DNA of 64,000 bases from Flammeovirgaceae bacterium 311 (lineage in GTDB: Bacteria; Bacteroidota; Bacteroidia; Cytophagales; Cyclobacteriaceae): contig CP004371.1 in assembly GCA_000597885.1 (NCBI GenBank), positions 2,868,501-2,932,500 of the forward strand, read 5' to 3'. A model generated the notes under the pieces. That model searched no databases. It was not told where the DNA came from and saw only the letters and a list, made by a program, of their open reading frames with translations. Position numbers and translations under genes: made by a program. Positions within the stretch are counted from its first letter, which is position 1; every line of letters starts with the position of its first letter. Shown piece by piece: positions 46,450 through 55,740 of this stretch.

Positions 46450-47553
46450 TTAATAAGACAGCTTTACACGGCCTACTTCCTGAATGCGTTTCAGGGCCAT
46501 TTGCATGGCAGCTTCCTGCGGACCTACATTTTTGGCTTCTGCCTCATTTAAGATATTCAGGCAGATATCGTACACTTTTTCAGCTTTCTGATATGCACGC
46601 TCACGCTGGTAATTGCCCTCGTACTCGGCAGCTACATTGATAACGCCTCCGGAGTTGATCAGGAAATCTGGTGCATAGATAATACCTCTTTCCATCAGCA
46701 GCTGGCCATGCTTTTTCTCATCCTTCAGCTGGTTGTTGGCTGCACCGGCAATCACCTGGCATTTCAGGCGGGAAACGGTGTCGTCGTTAAGGGTGGCACC
46801 CAGGGCGCAGGGAGAGTAAATATCCAGGTCCAGGTCATAAATAGCATCGCCCATGACTACCTCGGCACCAAAGCGGTTGGCTACCTGCCGCAGGCGCTCC
46901 TCGCTAATGTCGCTGATGTATACCTGTGCATCTTCGTGGCGCAGGCGTTCTACCAGGTGAGAACCAACCTGTCCTACCCCCTGTACCAGCACTTTTTTAC
47001 CCTGCAGGCTATCAATGCCCCAGGCTTTTTTGGCCGCGGCTTTCATGCCCAGGTACGTGCTGTAGGCCGTAACAGGAGAAGGATCGCCACCACCGCCCAT
47101 TATCTCCGGCAGCCCCGAAACATAGCGGGTTTCCATGGCAATGTACTCGATATCGGAGGTGCGGATGTTTACATCCTCGGCGGTAACATAACGGCCGCCC
47201 AGGCTGTTAATAAAACGGCCAAAGCGACGCATAAAGGGTTCTGTTTTCTGGGTTTGGGCATCGCCGATAATCACGGCCTTGCCGCCGCCCAGGTTCAGGC
47301 CGGAGATGGCATTTTTAAAAGTCATGCCGCGACTCAGGCGAAGCACATCTGTAATGGCCTCCTGTTCGTTCTTATACTGCCACATGCGGGTACCGCCAAG
47401 CGCAGGGCCCAGTGTGGTATTGTGTACAGCAATGATGGCCTTCAGACCGGTTGCTTTGTCGTAGCATATAACCAGTTGCTCGTGCTCCATTGCTTCAATT
47501 TGATCGAAGACACCCATTTTTTCGCGTGGCATTACTTCGTTTACTTCCACCAT
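46450..47553 (-). CDS. Leu/Phe/Val dehydrogenase (Glu/Leu/Phe/Val family)
   Basis: This 367-aa NAD-dependent amino-acid dehydrogenase, probably acting on branched-chain amino acids or phenylalanine, has the GPALGGTRMW substrate loop near 48, the catalytic Lys segment RGMTFKNAISGLNLGGGKAV near 75-95, the VQGVGQVGSHL Rossmann motif near 190 and SPCALGATLND near 250. The reaction is reversible oxidative deamination in the cytosol. It is transcribed divergently from an ABC exporter gene. Confidence 0.87.
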   Translation of the reverse strand: MVEVNEVMPREKMGVFDQIEAMEHEQLVICYDKATGLKAIIAVHNTTLGPALGGTRMWQYKNEQEAITDVLRLSRGMTFKNAISGLNLGGGKAVIIGDAQTQKTEPFMRRFGRFINSLGGRYVTAEDVNIRTSDIEYIAMETRYVSGLPEIMGGGGDPSPVTAYSTYLGMKAAAKKAWGIDSLQGKKVLVQGVGQVGSHLVERLRHEDAQVYISDISEERLRQVANRFGAEVVMGDAIYDLDLDIYSPCALGATLNDDTVSRLKCQVIAGAANNQLKDEKKHGQLLMERGIIYAPDFLINSGGVINVAAEYEGNYQRERAYQKAEKVYDICLNILNEAEAKNVGPQEAAMQMALKRIQEVGRVKLSY

Positions 47554-47629
47554 GTACGTATGTTTATGTTTGAGTTACCTTTACAACCCGGATAGTTCCG
47601 TATAGAAATGTGCTTTTCTGCTATGACTT

Positions 47630-47659
47630 TTTGAAAAATCATGCAAAGCTATACCTTTT
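47630..47659 (+). promoter_or_regulatory. candidate promoter of the ABC exporter gene
   Basis: TTTG (47630-47633), an 18-nt spacer and TACCTTTT (47652-47659) resemble the Bacteroidota primary-sigma consensus, about 65 bp before the GTG start at 47,725. Confidence 0.4.
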
Positions 47660-47724
47660 ATATCTTTATTTCAAACGTTGTAGTAAGGTAAAACCAATTT
47701 ATAATATCATCGTTCCAGTGTAGC

Positions 47725-49509
47725 GTGAAAGCTCTCAGTTATATCAATAAATACCTCTTCCAGTACAAGCGTTACCTGCTTTTGGGCACGCTCTTTCTGG
47801 TGATCTCAAATATTTTTGCCATCATTCCGGCGCAGGTAGTTCGCTATGCTTTCGACATAGTAAAAGAAAATATTGACCTCTACCGGCTTTACGAGGGCTA
47901 TGCCCTGCAGGAGTCGATCTACGAGCTGTTTACCAGCGCTATTTTTATATATGGTATTATTATCCTGGCAATGGCCCTGCTGCGGGGTGTGTTCCTGTTT
48001 CTGGTGCGGCAAACCATTATTGCCATGTCGCGCTACATAGAGTATGATCTTAAAAACGAGATTTACGCCCACTACCAGACCCTGCCCCTAAGCTTTTACC
48101 GCAGCCACAATACCGGCGATTTAATGGCGCGCATCAGCGAAGATGTAAGCAAGGTGCGCATGTACCTGGGTCCGGCCATTATGTACGGCATCAACCTGGT
48201 AACGCTTTTCATGATCCTGATCCCCTACATGTTTACCATCAATGCCCGCTTAACCATGTATGTGCTGCTGCCCCTGCCGGTACTTTCGCTTAGCATTTAC
48301 TATGTAAATAACCTGATAGAGCAGCGCAGCACCGAAATACAGAAAGCACTTAGCGGCCTCTCTACCTACACCCAGGAGGCCTTTAGCGGCATCAGGGTAT
48401 TAAAAGCCTTTGCGCGCGAAACCGATTCTGCCAATAAATTCGATGTGCTAAGCAATGAGTACAAAGACAAAGCCCTGCGCCTGACTTTTGTAAATGCACT
48501 GTTCTTCCCGCTTATTCTGGCGCTTATTGGCCTGTCGATTATCCTGACGATATACATTGGTGGTTTGGAGGTAATGAGCGGGGCCATCACCACTGGTAAC
48601 ATTGCAGAATTCATCATCTATGTAAACCTGCTTACCTGGCCGGTAACCTCACTGGGCTGGATCACCAGTATTGTGCAGCAGGCAGCTGCTTCGCAGCAGC
48701 GCATCAATGAGTTTTTACAGACCAAAACCGATATTGTTTCCACCCAGAACCTGGCGCAGGAAATAGAAGGGCGGGTGCATTTCGAAAATGTAAGCTTTGT
48801 GTATCCTGATTCGGGTATAAAGGCGCTCTACAACATCAGCTTTAAGGTAGATCCAGGTCAGTCGCTGGCCATTATCGGTACTACCGGTTCCGGCAAAAGC
48901 ACGGTTGCCAACATTCTGCTGCGCCTCTACGACCCTACTGAAGGCAAGGTTTATATTGATGATACCGAAATACAGGCCTACGACCTGCAAAGCCTGCGCA
49001 GCCAGACAGGCTATGTACCGCAGGATGTATTCCTATTCTCCGAAACCATCCGCAACAACATAGCCTGGGGAGAGCCCGGTCTGCCTGAAGAAACCATAGA
49101 GCAGGCTGCCTCCGATGCCGACCTGCTGGAAAATATAGAGCGTTTCCCCAATAGGTTTGAAACCCGTGTGGGAGAACGGGGCATTACCCTAAGCGGTGGC
49201 CAGAAGCAACGGGTAAGCATTGCCCGGGCCATTGTGCGCGATCCCAAGATCCTGATCATGGACGATGCCCTCTCTGCGGTGGATACCAAGACAGAAAACA
49301 CCATTCTGAACAACCTCAAGCGCATCATGCAGGGGCGCACGAGCATCATCATCAGCCACCGGGTAAGCTCCGCCAAGCTGGCCGATCACATACTGGTACT
49401 GGACAATGGCCACATAGTAGAAAAAGGCAGCCACGAAGAGCTGCTGGCACAGGCAGGCATCTACAAAACCCTTTACGACAAGCAGCTGCAGGAAGAAGCA
49501 GTGGAGTGA
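47725..49509 (+). CDS. ABC exporter half-transporter (membrane and ATPase domains fused)
   Basis: This 594-aa protein begins with GTG. Six membrane helices lie in residues 15-310, and the ATP-binding domain from about 345 has Walker A GTTGSGKST near 385, a Q-loop YVPQDVFLF, the signature LSGGQKQRV near 488, Walker B ILIMDDALSAVD and the H-loop SHR. It is of MsbA/multidrug-exporter type and should work as a homodimer or with a partner. A paralogous half-transporter lies 1.4 kb away on the other strand (50,940-52,709). Confidence 0.92.
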   Translation: MKALSYINKYLFQYKRYLLLGTLFLVISNIFAIIPAQVVRYAFDIVKENIDLYRLYEGYALQESIYELFTSAIFIYGIIILAMALLRGVFLFLVRQTIIAMSRYIEYDLKNEIYAHYQTLPLSFYRSHNTGDLMARISEDVSKVRMYLGPAIMYGINLVTLFMILIPYMFTINARLTMYVLLPLPVLSLSIYYVNNLIEQRSTEIQKALSGLSTYTQEAFSGIRVLKAFARETDSANKFDVLSNEYKDKALRLTFVNALFFPLILALIGLSIILTIYIGGLEVMSGAITTGNIAEFIIYVNLLTWPVTSLGWITSIVQQAAASQQRINEFLQTKTDIVSTQNLAQEIEGRVHFENVSFVYPDSGIKALYNISFKVDPGQSLAIIGTTGSGKSTVANILLRLYDPTEGKVYIDDTEIQAYDLQSLRSQTGYVPQDVFLFSETIRNNIAWGEPGLPEETIEQAASDADLLENIERFPNRFETRVGERGITLSGGQKQRVSIARAIVRDPKILIMDDALSAVDTKTENTILNNLKRIMQGRTSIIISHRVSSAKLADHILVLDNGHIVEKGSHEELLAQAGIYKTLYDKQLQEEAVE

Positions 49510-49530
49510 TGTAAGGAAAATAGCCAGACG

Positions 49531-50244
49531 ATGCGGGAAAAGTTCTGCCTGCTTGCTAACTTCGTGCTTCCCAATCACATAACAGCCTTGACTACTCTTC
49601 TACGTCTTTTCCTGCTTTGTGCGCTGGCGGGCCTGTTTTCTGCCTGTGCCAGGTCTTTCCACAAGCCTGATCTCACAACGGCAAACTACTCGCCTGCAGG
49701 CACTACTGAAAGCAGGCTTGACTTTGATATTACGCAGCAGCCGCTCCTCTTTTCGGAGCCTTTTGCCAAAAAACTGCATAAGCGTAATCTTAGCCTGTAT
49801 GCTGTCAGGGCAACCAATTATACAAGCGATACCGTGTGGCTGCAACCTAATGATGTGTTATTGTCTACGGCTGGAAAAACCCTCAATGTAAGTTCCTCCC
49901 GGGAAGTGTACAGGGCCCTACGCCAGCCTGTAGCCGTGCACGCACTGTGGTTTCTGCTTGGCCCGTTTATCCGCACTGAGGGAGAAGAAAAAAAGCTCGA
50001 CTACCACCCGCTGGGTTTAGCGCCAGCAGCCTGGGGCATTCTGAACGTGCTTGTTGCCTACCGTTCTAATCAGGAAGCAAAGCAGCTGGTACAGCATACC
50101 ATGCCAGGCGGAGCAACACCTGTTGCCCCCAATACCACACGCTACCTGCTGATGCCTTTGCCTGCTAACACCGTGCCCACTGCTACTCCCATAGACCTTT
50201 TGTATATTGAAACAGAAAGGACTTCCGGCACGGGTGGGCGGTAA
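49531..50244 (+). CDS. lipoprotein of unknown function
   Basis: This 237-aa frame starts at ATG 49,531; the signal-like segment [20 protein letters not shown] ends in a lipobox Cys near residue 39, so the true start could be a later non-ATG codon nearer the signal. The mature part contains beta-rich sequence and a hydrophobic stretch near 135-165 ([27 protein letters not shown]), perhaps membrane-associated. No family is recognised. It lies 21 bp after the ABC exporter and may be cotranscribed. Confidence 0.6.
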
Positions 50245-50266
50245 TAAAAGAGAACCAATGTAAAAA

Positions 50267-50824
50267 CTATTGCTGCGCGCTCACAGAAACCAGTGGCAGC
50301 TCTACCTCGAGGCGTCCGGGGCCATAGTATTTCTCCAGCAGCATGCGGGGCTGAATTTTAATATTATTTTCCCTGGCATAGTCTTCTGCTTTCTGGCGCA
50401 ACTTGTCTGGTGTGGGCCAAACCGAGGAATGTGCATCCAGGCTGACTCTGATAGCCTTTTGCGCCTCTACCTGCATAATCTCATAGCCCTGGGGCAATTG
50501 CTTTAAACTTTCTGCCGCAGGCAGCAGCACGCCTATGAACTGTTCTACCGTATCTTTATCTGTAACAGGTTCTTGGATCACTGCCACCGTCAGCACGCCC
50601 GGCAGCTCTCCCCTTTCCCATCGCTGGCCTACCTCATCCAGAATCTCCTGCAGGGAAGGATGTTGCAGGGTGCCCAGATAATGTTTTCCCACCAGGGTAT
50701 AGCCGCCTTCCACTTCTACCAGCTCTGCCTGCGCCTCCCTGAAACCACCCAGCTGCCAGTATATAAGCGTGGCAACAACCAGAACAATGGGAATAACGAT
50801 GAGTAGAATTTTGCGGAAGGACAT
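50267..50824 (-). CDS. GyrI-like domain protein, membrane-anchored
   Basis: This 185-aa protein has an N-terminal membrane anchor (KILLIVIPIVLVVATLIYWQ, about 5-24). A GyrI-like/SOUL-type fold follows (about 35-180), with VEGGYTLVGKHYLG, then LPQGYEIMQVEAQKAIRVSL and a C-terminal PRMLLEKYYGPGRLEVELPL strand. GyrI-like domains bind small hydrophobic molecules or act as effector-binding modules. It is convergent with the lipoprotein gene and precedes an ABC exporter upstream, from which it is separated by a spacer carrying a GC-rich element. Confidence 0.65.
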   Translation of the reverse strand: MSFRKILLIVIPIVLVVATLIYWQLGGFREAQAELVEVEGGYTLVGKHYLGTLQHPSLQEILDEVGQRWERGELPGVLTVAVIQEPVTDKDTVEQFIGVLLPAAESLKQLPQGYEIMQVEAQKAIRVSLDAHSSVWPTPDKLRQKAEDYARENNIKIQPRMLLEKYYGPGRLEVELPLVSVSAQQ

Positions 50825-50847
50825 GGGATGTTAATATGCTAATGTGA

Positions 50848-50877
50848 CGGATCGCCCGGGGCGCGCAGCCGCTGCGA
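50848..50877 (+). repeat. isolated 30-nt GC-rich element flanked by GA direct repeats
   Basis: A 28-nt core (50848-50875) is preceded and followed by GA, in a spacer of word-like AT-rich sequence (aatgtga...ctaattctttaatg). It is 27/30 identical to the insert in IS1 at 9836-9865 (minus strand). It begins cggatcgcccggggcgcgca and continues gccgctgcga. Confidence 0.75.
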
Positions 50878-50939
50878 CTAATTCTTTAATGTGCTAATTT
50901 TTGAGCCGCCTGAACTCATCCAGAGTAGGCTTGAAAGTA

Positions 50940-52709
50940 TTACCCACCCACCACTTCTTTGTACTGCATGCGGTAGAGCTGCGCATACCAGCCGCCTTTG
51001 GCGAGCAGCTCTTCGTGGGTGCCTTCTTCTTTTATTTCGCCCTGATCCAGTACAATAATCTTATCGGCTTTCTGAATGGTGCTTAAGCGGTGGGCAATTA
51101 CAAGGGAAGTACGGCCGCTCATCAGTTTATCAATGGCCGCCTGGATCATTTCTTCGGTTTCAGTATCTACCGAAGAGGTAGCCTCATCCAGGATGATGAT
51201 GCGGGGATCATACACCAGGGCCCGCACAAAGGAGATGAGCTGCCGCTGCCCTACGGATAGGGTTGCACCACGCTCCATCACGTTGTATTCAAAACCACCG
51301 GGCAGGCGCTCAATAAACTTATCTGCTCCTACCAGGCGCGCGGCTTCTTTCATTCTTTCCAGACTTATATCCGGGTTGTTCAGGGAGATGTTATTATCGA
51401 TGGTATCGGAAAACAGGAATACATCCTGCAGCACCACACCAATGCTCTGACGCAGACTGGCCAGGTCGAATTCCCTGATGTGCCGCCCGTCGATGCAGAT
51501 CTCGCCCCGCTGATACTCATAAAAGCGGTTCAGCAGGTTAATGATAGATGATTTGCCTGCTCCCGTTGCACCTACCAGCGCAATCATTTCACCTGGACGG
51601 GCGCTGAAGCTCACGTCTTTCAGCACCCATTCCGGCTCGTTGTAGGCAAACCATACGCCTTTAAAATCTACAGCACCCTGTAACTGCGCCGGCACATAAT
51701 CTCCGGTGTCGGAGAGATGCTCTTTGCTGTCCAGCAGGTTCATGATACGCTCCGAGCTTACCACCCCCATCTGCAGGGTATTGAAGCGATCGGCAATCTG
51801 GCGGATAGGGCGGAAAAACATCTGGATATACAGAATAAAGGCCACCAATACCCCCAGGGCAATTTCGGCATGAATTACCTGGCGGGCGCCATACCACACC
51901 AGCAAACCAATGCCCATGGCCTGAATAACCTCTGCCACCGGAAAGTAAATGCTGTAATACAGGACAGACCGCAGGTTAGCCCTACGGTGTTCCTTATTGA
52001 TATCCTTAAATTTTTCAAACTCCCGCTTTTCGCTGCCAAAGATCTGCACAATGCTCATGCCCGTGATATGCTCCTGCACAAAAGAGTTCAGGTTCGCCAC
52101 TGCATTACGCACATCATTAAAAGTAACTTTAATTTTCTCTTTAAAAACATAGGTGCTGATGAGCAGCAGCGGCAGGGTGGAGAGGCAAACAAGGGTAAGG
52201 CGCCAGTCGGTGTACAGCATAAAGCCTATGATGAAAAACAGCTGCAGCAGGTCGCCTACAATGGCGGCCACCCCTTCGCTGAATACGGAAGCCAGCGTTT
52301 CAATATCAGATACACTACGGGTCACCAGCCTGCCTATGGGGGTGCGGTCGTAAAATTTAAGGCGTAGGCTTAGCAGGTGGCGGTACAGACTGGTACGGAT
52401 ATCGCGAATGATTACCTGCCCCAGCCAGTCGCTCATGTAGGTATGGAAATACTGCACCACCGACTGCAGCAGCAAAAGTCCAAGCAACAGCAGCATCATA
52501 TATTGCAGGCCGGCAAAATCGCCTACCGCAATATTGTTATCTATTGCTTTTTGGATGAGCCACGGGCGCAGGGGCGCCAGCACCGCCATGCCGATTGTTA
52601 AAAAAACCAACAGCCAGAACCTGCTAATATAAGGACGTGCGAAACCAAACAGCCTCCGCAGCACCTTCCAGTCCATTATATTCCCACTTTTAATATCGCC
52701 TTCTGCCAT
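50940..52709 (-). CDS. ABC exporter half-transporter
   Basis: This 589-aa protein has six membrane helices (about 30-330) and an ATPase domain with Walker A GATGAGKSS, Q-loop VLQDVFLF, signature LSVGQRQL (V in place of the usual second G), Walker B IIILDEATSSVD and H-loop AHRLSTIQ. Spacing is normal, so the protein should be functional. It is similar in build to the exporter at 47,725, suggesting a possible heterodimer or simple paralogy. It is monocistronic by spacing. Confidence 0.92.
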   Translation of the reverse strand: MAEGDIKSGNIMDWKVLRRLFGFARPYISRFWLLVFLTIGMAVLAPLRPWLIQKAIDNNIAVGDFAGLQYMMLLLLGLLLLQSVVQYFHTYMSDWLGQVIIRDIRTSLYRHLLSLRLKFYDRTPIGRLVTRSVSDIETLASVFSEGVAAIVGDLLQLFFIIGFMLYTDWRLTLVCLSTLPLLLISTYVFKEKIKVTFNDVRNAVANLNSFVQEHITGMSIVQIFGSEKREFEKFKDINKEHRRANLRSVLYYSIYFPVAEVIQAMGIGLLVWYGARQVIHAEIALGVLVAFILYIQMFFRPIRQIADRFNTLQMGVVSSERIMNLLDSKEHLSDTGDYVPAQLQGAVDFKGVWFAYNEPEWVLKDVSFSARPGEMIALVGATGAGKSSIINLLNRFYEYQRGEICIDGRHIREFDLASLRQSIGVVLQDVFLFSDTIDNNISLNNPDISLERMKEAARLVGADKFIERLPGGFEYNVMERGATLSVGQRQLISFVRALVYDPRIIILDEATSSVDTETEEMIQAAIDKLMSGRTSLVIAHRLSTIQKADKIIVLDQGEIKEEGTHEELLAKGGWYAQLYRMQYKEVVGG

Positions 52710-52973
52710 GCGTACGCCAAAAGTAAAGTATTAACACATACTCTAAAAAATATTATATGTTCCAACATTGAGTCCGGAACAATTGCTGCAAGTTACTCTT
52801 TTCCTGCGTAAGGTGGTCCGGACAAGCCATAAAGATGTGCTGCAGCGGTTACTACAACTGATAACGCTAAAAAGTTTTCCCGAGTGCCTCTGCCGCACGC
52901 TAGTTTATCTTTTTCAGCGCTTCTGCCCTGTAGCCCCAACTGCCGGAATGTAGCAGATAAAAGTACATTTAGA

Positions 52974-53723
52974 TTATAGATAAATATCATCGGGATACTT
53001 TACCTCCACCAGAAACAGTCCATCGGCTGGAGCCGAGCGGCCTGCTTTGCTGCGATCGCGGCTTTCCAGTACTTCCTGAAACTCCTGCACCGTCATGCGG
53101 CCCTGGCCTACCTGCAGCAGGGTACCTACAATAGCCCTAACCATATTACGCAAAAACCGGTTTGCCGCCACGTAAAAAACCAGGTCATCACCCGTATCAA
53201 CCCAGCGGGCCTCCCATACCTGGCAGCGGAAGTGTTTTACATTGGTGTGTATTTTACTGAAGCACTCAAAATCTTCCCACTGCAGCATCAGGGCTGCAGC
53301 CTCGTTCATTTTCCCCACATCCAGTGGCCTGTGAAAGTAGTAGACCTGCTTTTGCCTGAAAGGATCTTTGTGCCTGCAAATGTAGTACTCATAGCGGCGG
53401 CTTAAGGCGCTGTAGCGGGCATGCACCTCCGGCTTTACGGGACGCAGGCTTTTAGCCCAGATATCAGGTGGCAGCACGGCATTGATCTTATAGAGCCAGG
53501 CTTCCAGCTCCTGTTCCAGCTCCAGGTCTACATCAAAGTGCACCAGCTGCTGCCTGGCATGTACGCCGGTATCGGTACGGCCGCTGCCTGTAATGCGCAT
53601 AGGCTGCCGGAAAAGCTTGCTTAAGCCATCCTCTACCTCGGCCTGCAGCGTATGCGCATTATTTTGCAGCTGCCAGCCATGGTAGCGGGCTCCATTATAG
53701 GCTATGTCAAGAAAGTATCTCAA
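52974..53723 (-). CDS. truA: tRNA pseudouridine synthase A
   Basis: The enzyme modifies U38-U40 of tRNA anticodon arms. It has RYFLDIAYNGARYHGWQLQ at the N-terminus, GSGRTDTGVHA with the catalytic Asp near residue 50, and FLRNMVRAIVGTLLQVG near 195. The frame has an ATG at 53,783, but the first 20 codons read through a spacer of word-like repeats. A TTG at 53,723, directly before RYFLDIAYNG, fits the usual start and gives 249 aa. It lies 61 bp downstream of the thiolase gene on the same strand. Confidence 0.88.
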   Translation of the reverse strand: MRYFLDIAYNGARYHGWQLQNNAHTLQAEVEDGLSKLFRQPMRITGSGRTDTGVHARQQLVHFDVDLELEQELEAWLYKINAVLPPDIWAKSLRPVKPEVHARYSALSRRYEYYICRHKDPFRQKQVYYFHRPLDVGKMNEAAALMLQWEDFECFSKIHTNVKHFRCQVWEARWVDTGDDLVFYVAANRFLRNMVRAIVGTLLQVGQGRMTVQEFQEVLESRDRSKAGRSAPADGLFLVEVKYPDDIYL

Positions 53724-53784
53724 AAGGGTATTTAGTATTGGGTATATGGTACATTGACGGCAGCACTCACTACTCAATACCATC

Positions 53785-54981
53785 CTACATCAGCTCAAAA
53801 ATAACTGCGGCGCCCTGGCCTACGCCTACGCACATGGTTGCAAGGCCATAGCGGGTGTTGCGGCGTTTCATTTCGTGCAGCAGGGTGGCAGAGATGCGGG
53901 TACCGCTCGCCCCCAGCGGATGACCTATGGCAATAGAACCGCCATTTACATTGACAATGGCAGGGTCCAGTTCCAGATCGCGCATGCAGGCAATGGCCTG
54001 GGCAGCAAAAGCTTCGTTCAGCTCTACCAGCCCGATATCTTTGATGCTCAGGCCCGCACGCTGCAGGGCTTTTTGCGTGGCGGGTACCGGGCCTATGCCC
54101 ATGTGTGCAGGATCTACACCCGCCACAGCTGCGGACACTATCCTGGCCATTGGCTTCAGGTCATATTGTTTCAAGGTAGCTTCATTTACCAGCAGTGCCG
54201 CTGCAGCACCATCGTTAATACCAGAGGCATTGCCAGCTGTAACCGAGCCCCCTGCTTTGAAGGCTGGCTTGAGTGTGGCTAATTTTTCCAGGCTCGAGAA
54301 GCGTGGGTGTTCGTCGGTATCGAAAGTTAAAGTGGTGTTTTTTGGCTGGGGTACCTCAACGGCTACAATTTCATCGCTGAATTTACCGGCTTCATGAGCA
54401 TCTTTCCATTTGCGCTGGCTTTCATGTGCAAATGCATCCTGCTCCTCACGGCTGATCCCCCAGCGTTCGGCTACATTTTCGGCTGTTTCGCCCATGGTGA
54501 AGGGGTGGTACTCTTCTGAAAGTTTAGGATTGGTAAAACGCCAGCCAATGGTGGTGTCATACAATTCCTGGCTGCGGCCCCAGGCAGCATCGGCCTTGCT
54601 CAGCACAAAGGGAGCCCGGGTCATGCTTTCCACACCACCAGCCACATAGGCAGCCCCTTCGCCAATCTTCAGGGCGCGGGAGGCATCTATGATCGATTGC
54701 AGGCCGGAGGCACACAGGCGGTTAACTGTTACACCGCAAACTTCTACGGGCAGGCCTGCCATGAGTGCAGCCATGCGAGCTACATTGCGGTTATCTTCGC
54801 CGGCCTGGTTGGCGGCGCCCAGAATCACCTCTTCCAGTGCCTCTTTGGGTAAGTTTTTATTGCGGTCCAGCAGCCTGCGAATGGCATCGGCAGCCAAGTC
54901 GTCGGGACGAACAGTGGATAAAGTACCGCCGAATTTTCCTACCGGTGTACGGATGATATCTACAACGAATGCGCTTTCCAT
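53785..54981 (-). CDS. acetyl-CoA acyltransferase (thiolase)
   Basis: The frame extends to 55,041, but MESAFVVDIIRTPVGKFGGT at 54,981 matches thiolase starts and gives 398 aa. The acylated Cys is C90 in NRLCASGLQSI; the GHPLGASG His is near 352 and CVGVGQGAA Cys near 385. The sequence resembles beta-ketoadipyl-CoA/acetyl-CoA thiolases used in fatty-acid or aromatic degradation. No companion beta-oxidation gene is adjacent. The reaction is thiolytic cleavage of 3-ketoacyl-CoA, cytosol. Confidence 0.9.
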   Translation of the reverse strand: MESAFVVDIIRTPVGKFGGTLSTVRPDDLAADAIRRLLDRNKNLPKEALEEVILGAANQAGEDNRNVARMAALMAGLPVEVCGVTVNRLCASGLQSIIDASRALKIGEGAAYVAGGVESMTRAPFVLSKADAAWGRSQELYDTTIGWRFTNPKLSEEYHPFTMGETAENVAERWGISREEQDAFAHESQRKWKDAHEAGKFSDEIVAVEVPQPKNTTLTFDTDEHPRFSSLEKLATLKPAFKAGGSVTAGNASGINDGAAAALLVNEATLKQYDLKPMARIVSAAVAGVDPAHMGIGPVPATQKALQRAGLSIKDIGLVELNEAFAAQAIACMRDLELDPAIVNVNGGSIAIGHPLGASGTRISATLLHEMKRRNTRYGLATMCVGVGQGAAVIFELM

Positions 54982-55059
54982 GATAAAAAAGTGATTTTTG
55001 ACGGGTTTCCTATATCCTAAAAACTGCTTACCTTCGCGCAAGTTAACCAGTTACAAAAG

Positions 55060-55560
55060 ATGATACAACGGATACAAACCATATTTCTACTCCTGACGGC
55101 CCTGTGTATGGGCCTTATGTTTGGTTTTCCGGTATGGGAAAAAATTAGCCTCGCCCAGAGCCAGGCCGTGCAGGTAGATGCCTACCAGCTGACACATTAC
55201 AGCTTTACCGGCACCGATGTCAGTGTACAGACTGAAGTTCTCTCCACCAGCAGCCTCTGGTATATTTCTGTATTAGCTGGTCTTTCGGTGGTGGTGGCCT
55301 TGTTTGCTATTTTCAAATACCGCAACCGCCTGATTCAAATGAAACTGGGTGCGCTTAATGCACTGCTCATAGGCGGTACGCTCATTGCCTGCACCATCGC
55401 CACCTTCCAGGGCGATAAAATGATCACGGATGCCGAAGGCGAAGGCCATTATATGACTGGCTTCTGGCTGCCGGCAGTAGCCCTGGTATTCAACCTGCTG
55501 GCCAACCGCTTTATTCGCCGCGACGAGCTGCTCGTTCGCTCCGCCGACAGGTTTAGGTAG
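55060..55560 (+). CDS. DUF4293 membrane protein
   Basis: This 166-aa protein has four membrane helices: MIQRIQTIFLLLTALCMGLM at the start, then WYISVLAGLSVVVALFAIF, LNALLIGGTLIACTIATF and FWLPAVALVFNLLANRFI. A short periplasmic loop lies between the first two. This matches DUF4293, found across Bacteroidota with unknown function. It is transcribed divergently from the thiolase gene, with an 78-bp spacer. Confidence 0.82.
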   Translation: MIQRIQTIFLLLTALCMGLMFGFPVWEKISLAQSQAVQVDAYQLTHYSFTGTDVSVQTEVLSTSSLWYISVLAGLSVVVALFAIFKYRNRLIQMKLGALNALLIGGTLIACTIATFQGDKMITDAEGEGHYMTGFWLPAVALVFNLLANRFIRRDELLVRSADRFR

Positions 55561-55740
55561 GGTTAGATGATAGAGGTTAGAAGTAAGAAGATAGACTACA
55601 GACAAAAAGCAGCCGATGGGCTGCTTTTTGTCATTCTACATATAGATAAGATGCAATTATTTTAATCAGCTGGCTTTGCCCACCAAACCCTATATCTGAT
55701 ACCCGATACCCGACACCTCATACCCCATCCCCCACCTCCA

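Noticed and set aside
52710-52973. 61-codon plus-strand frame between the ABC exporter and truA
   Set aside because: It begins with TTG, has no family resemblance and lies in a short spacer; probably chance.
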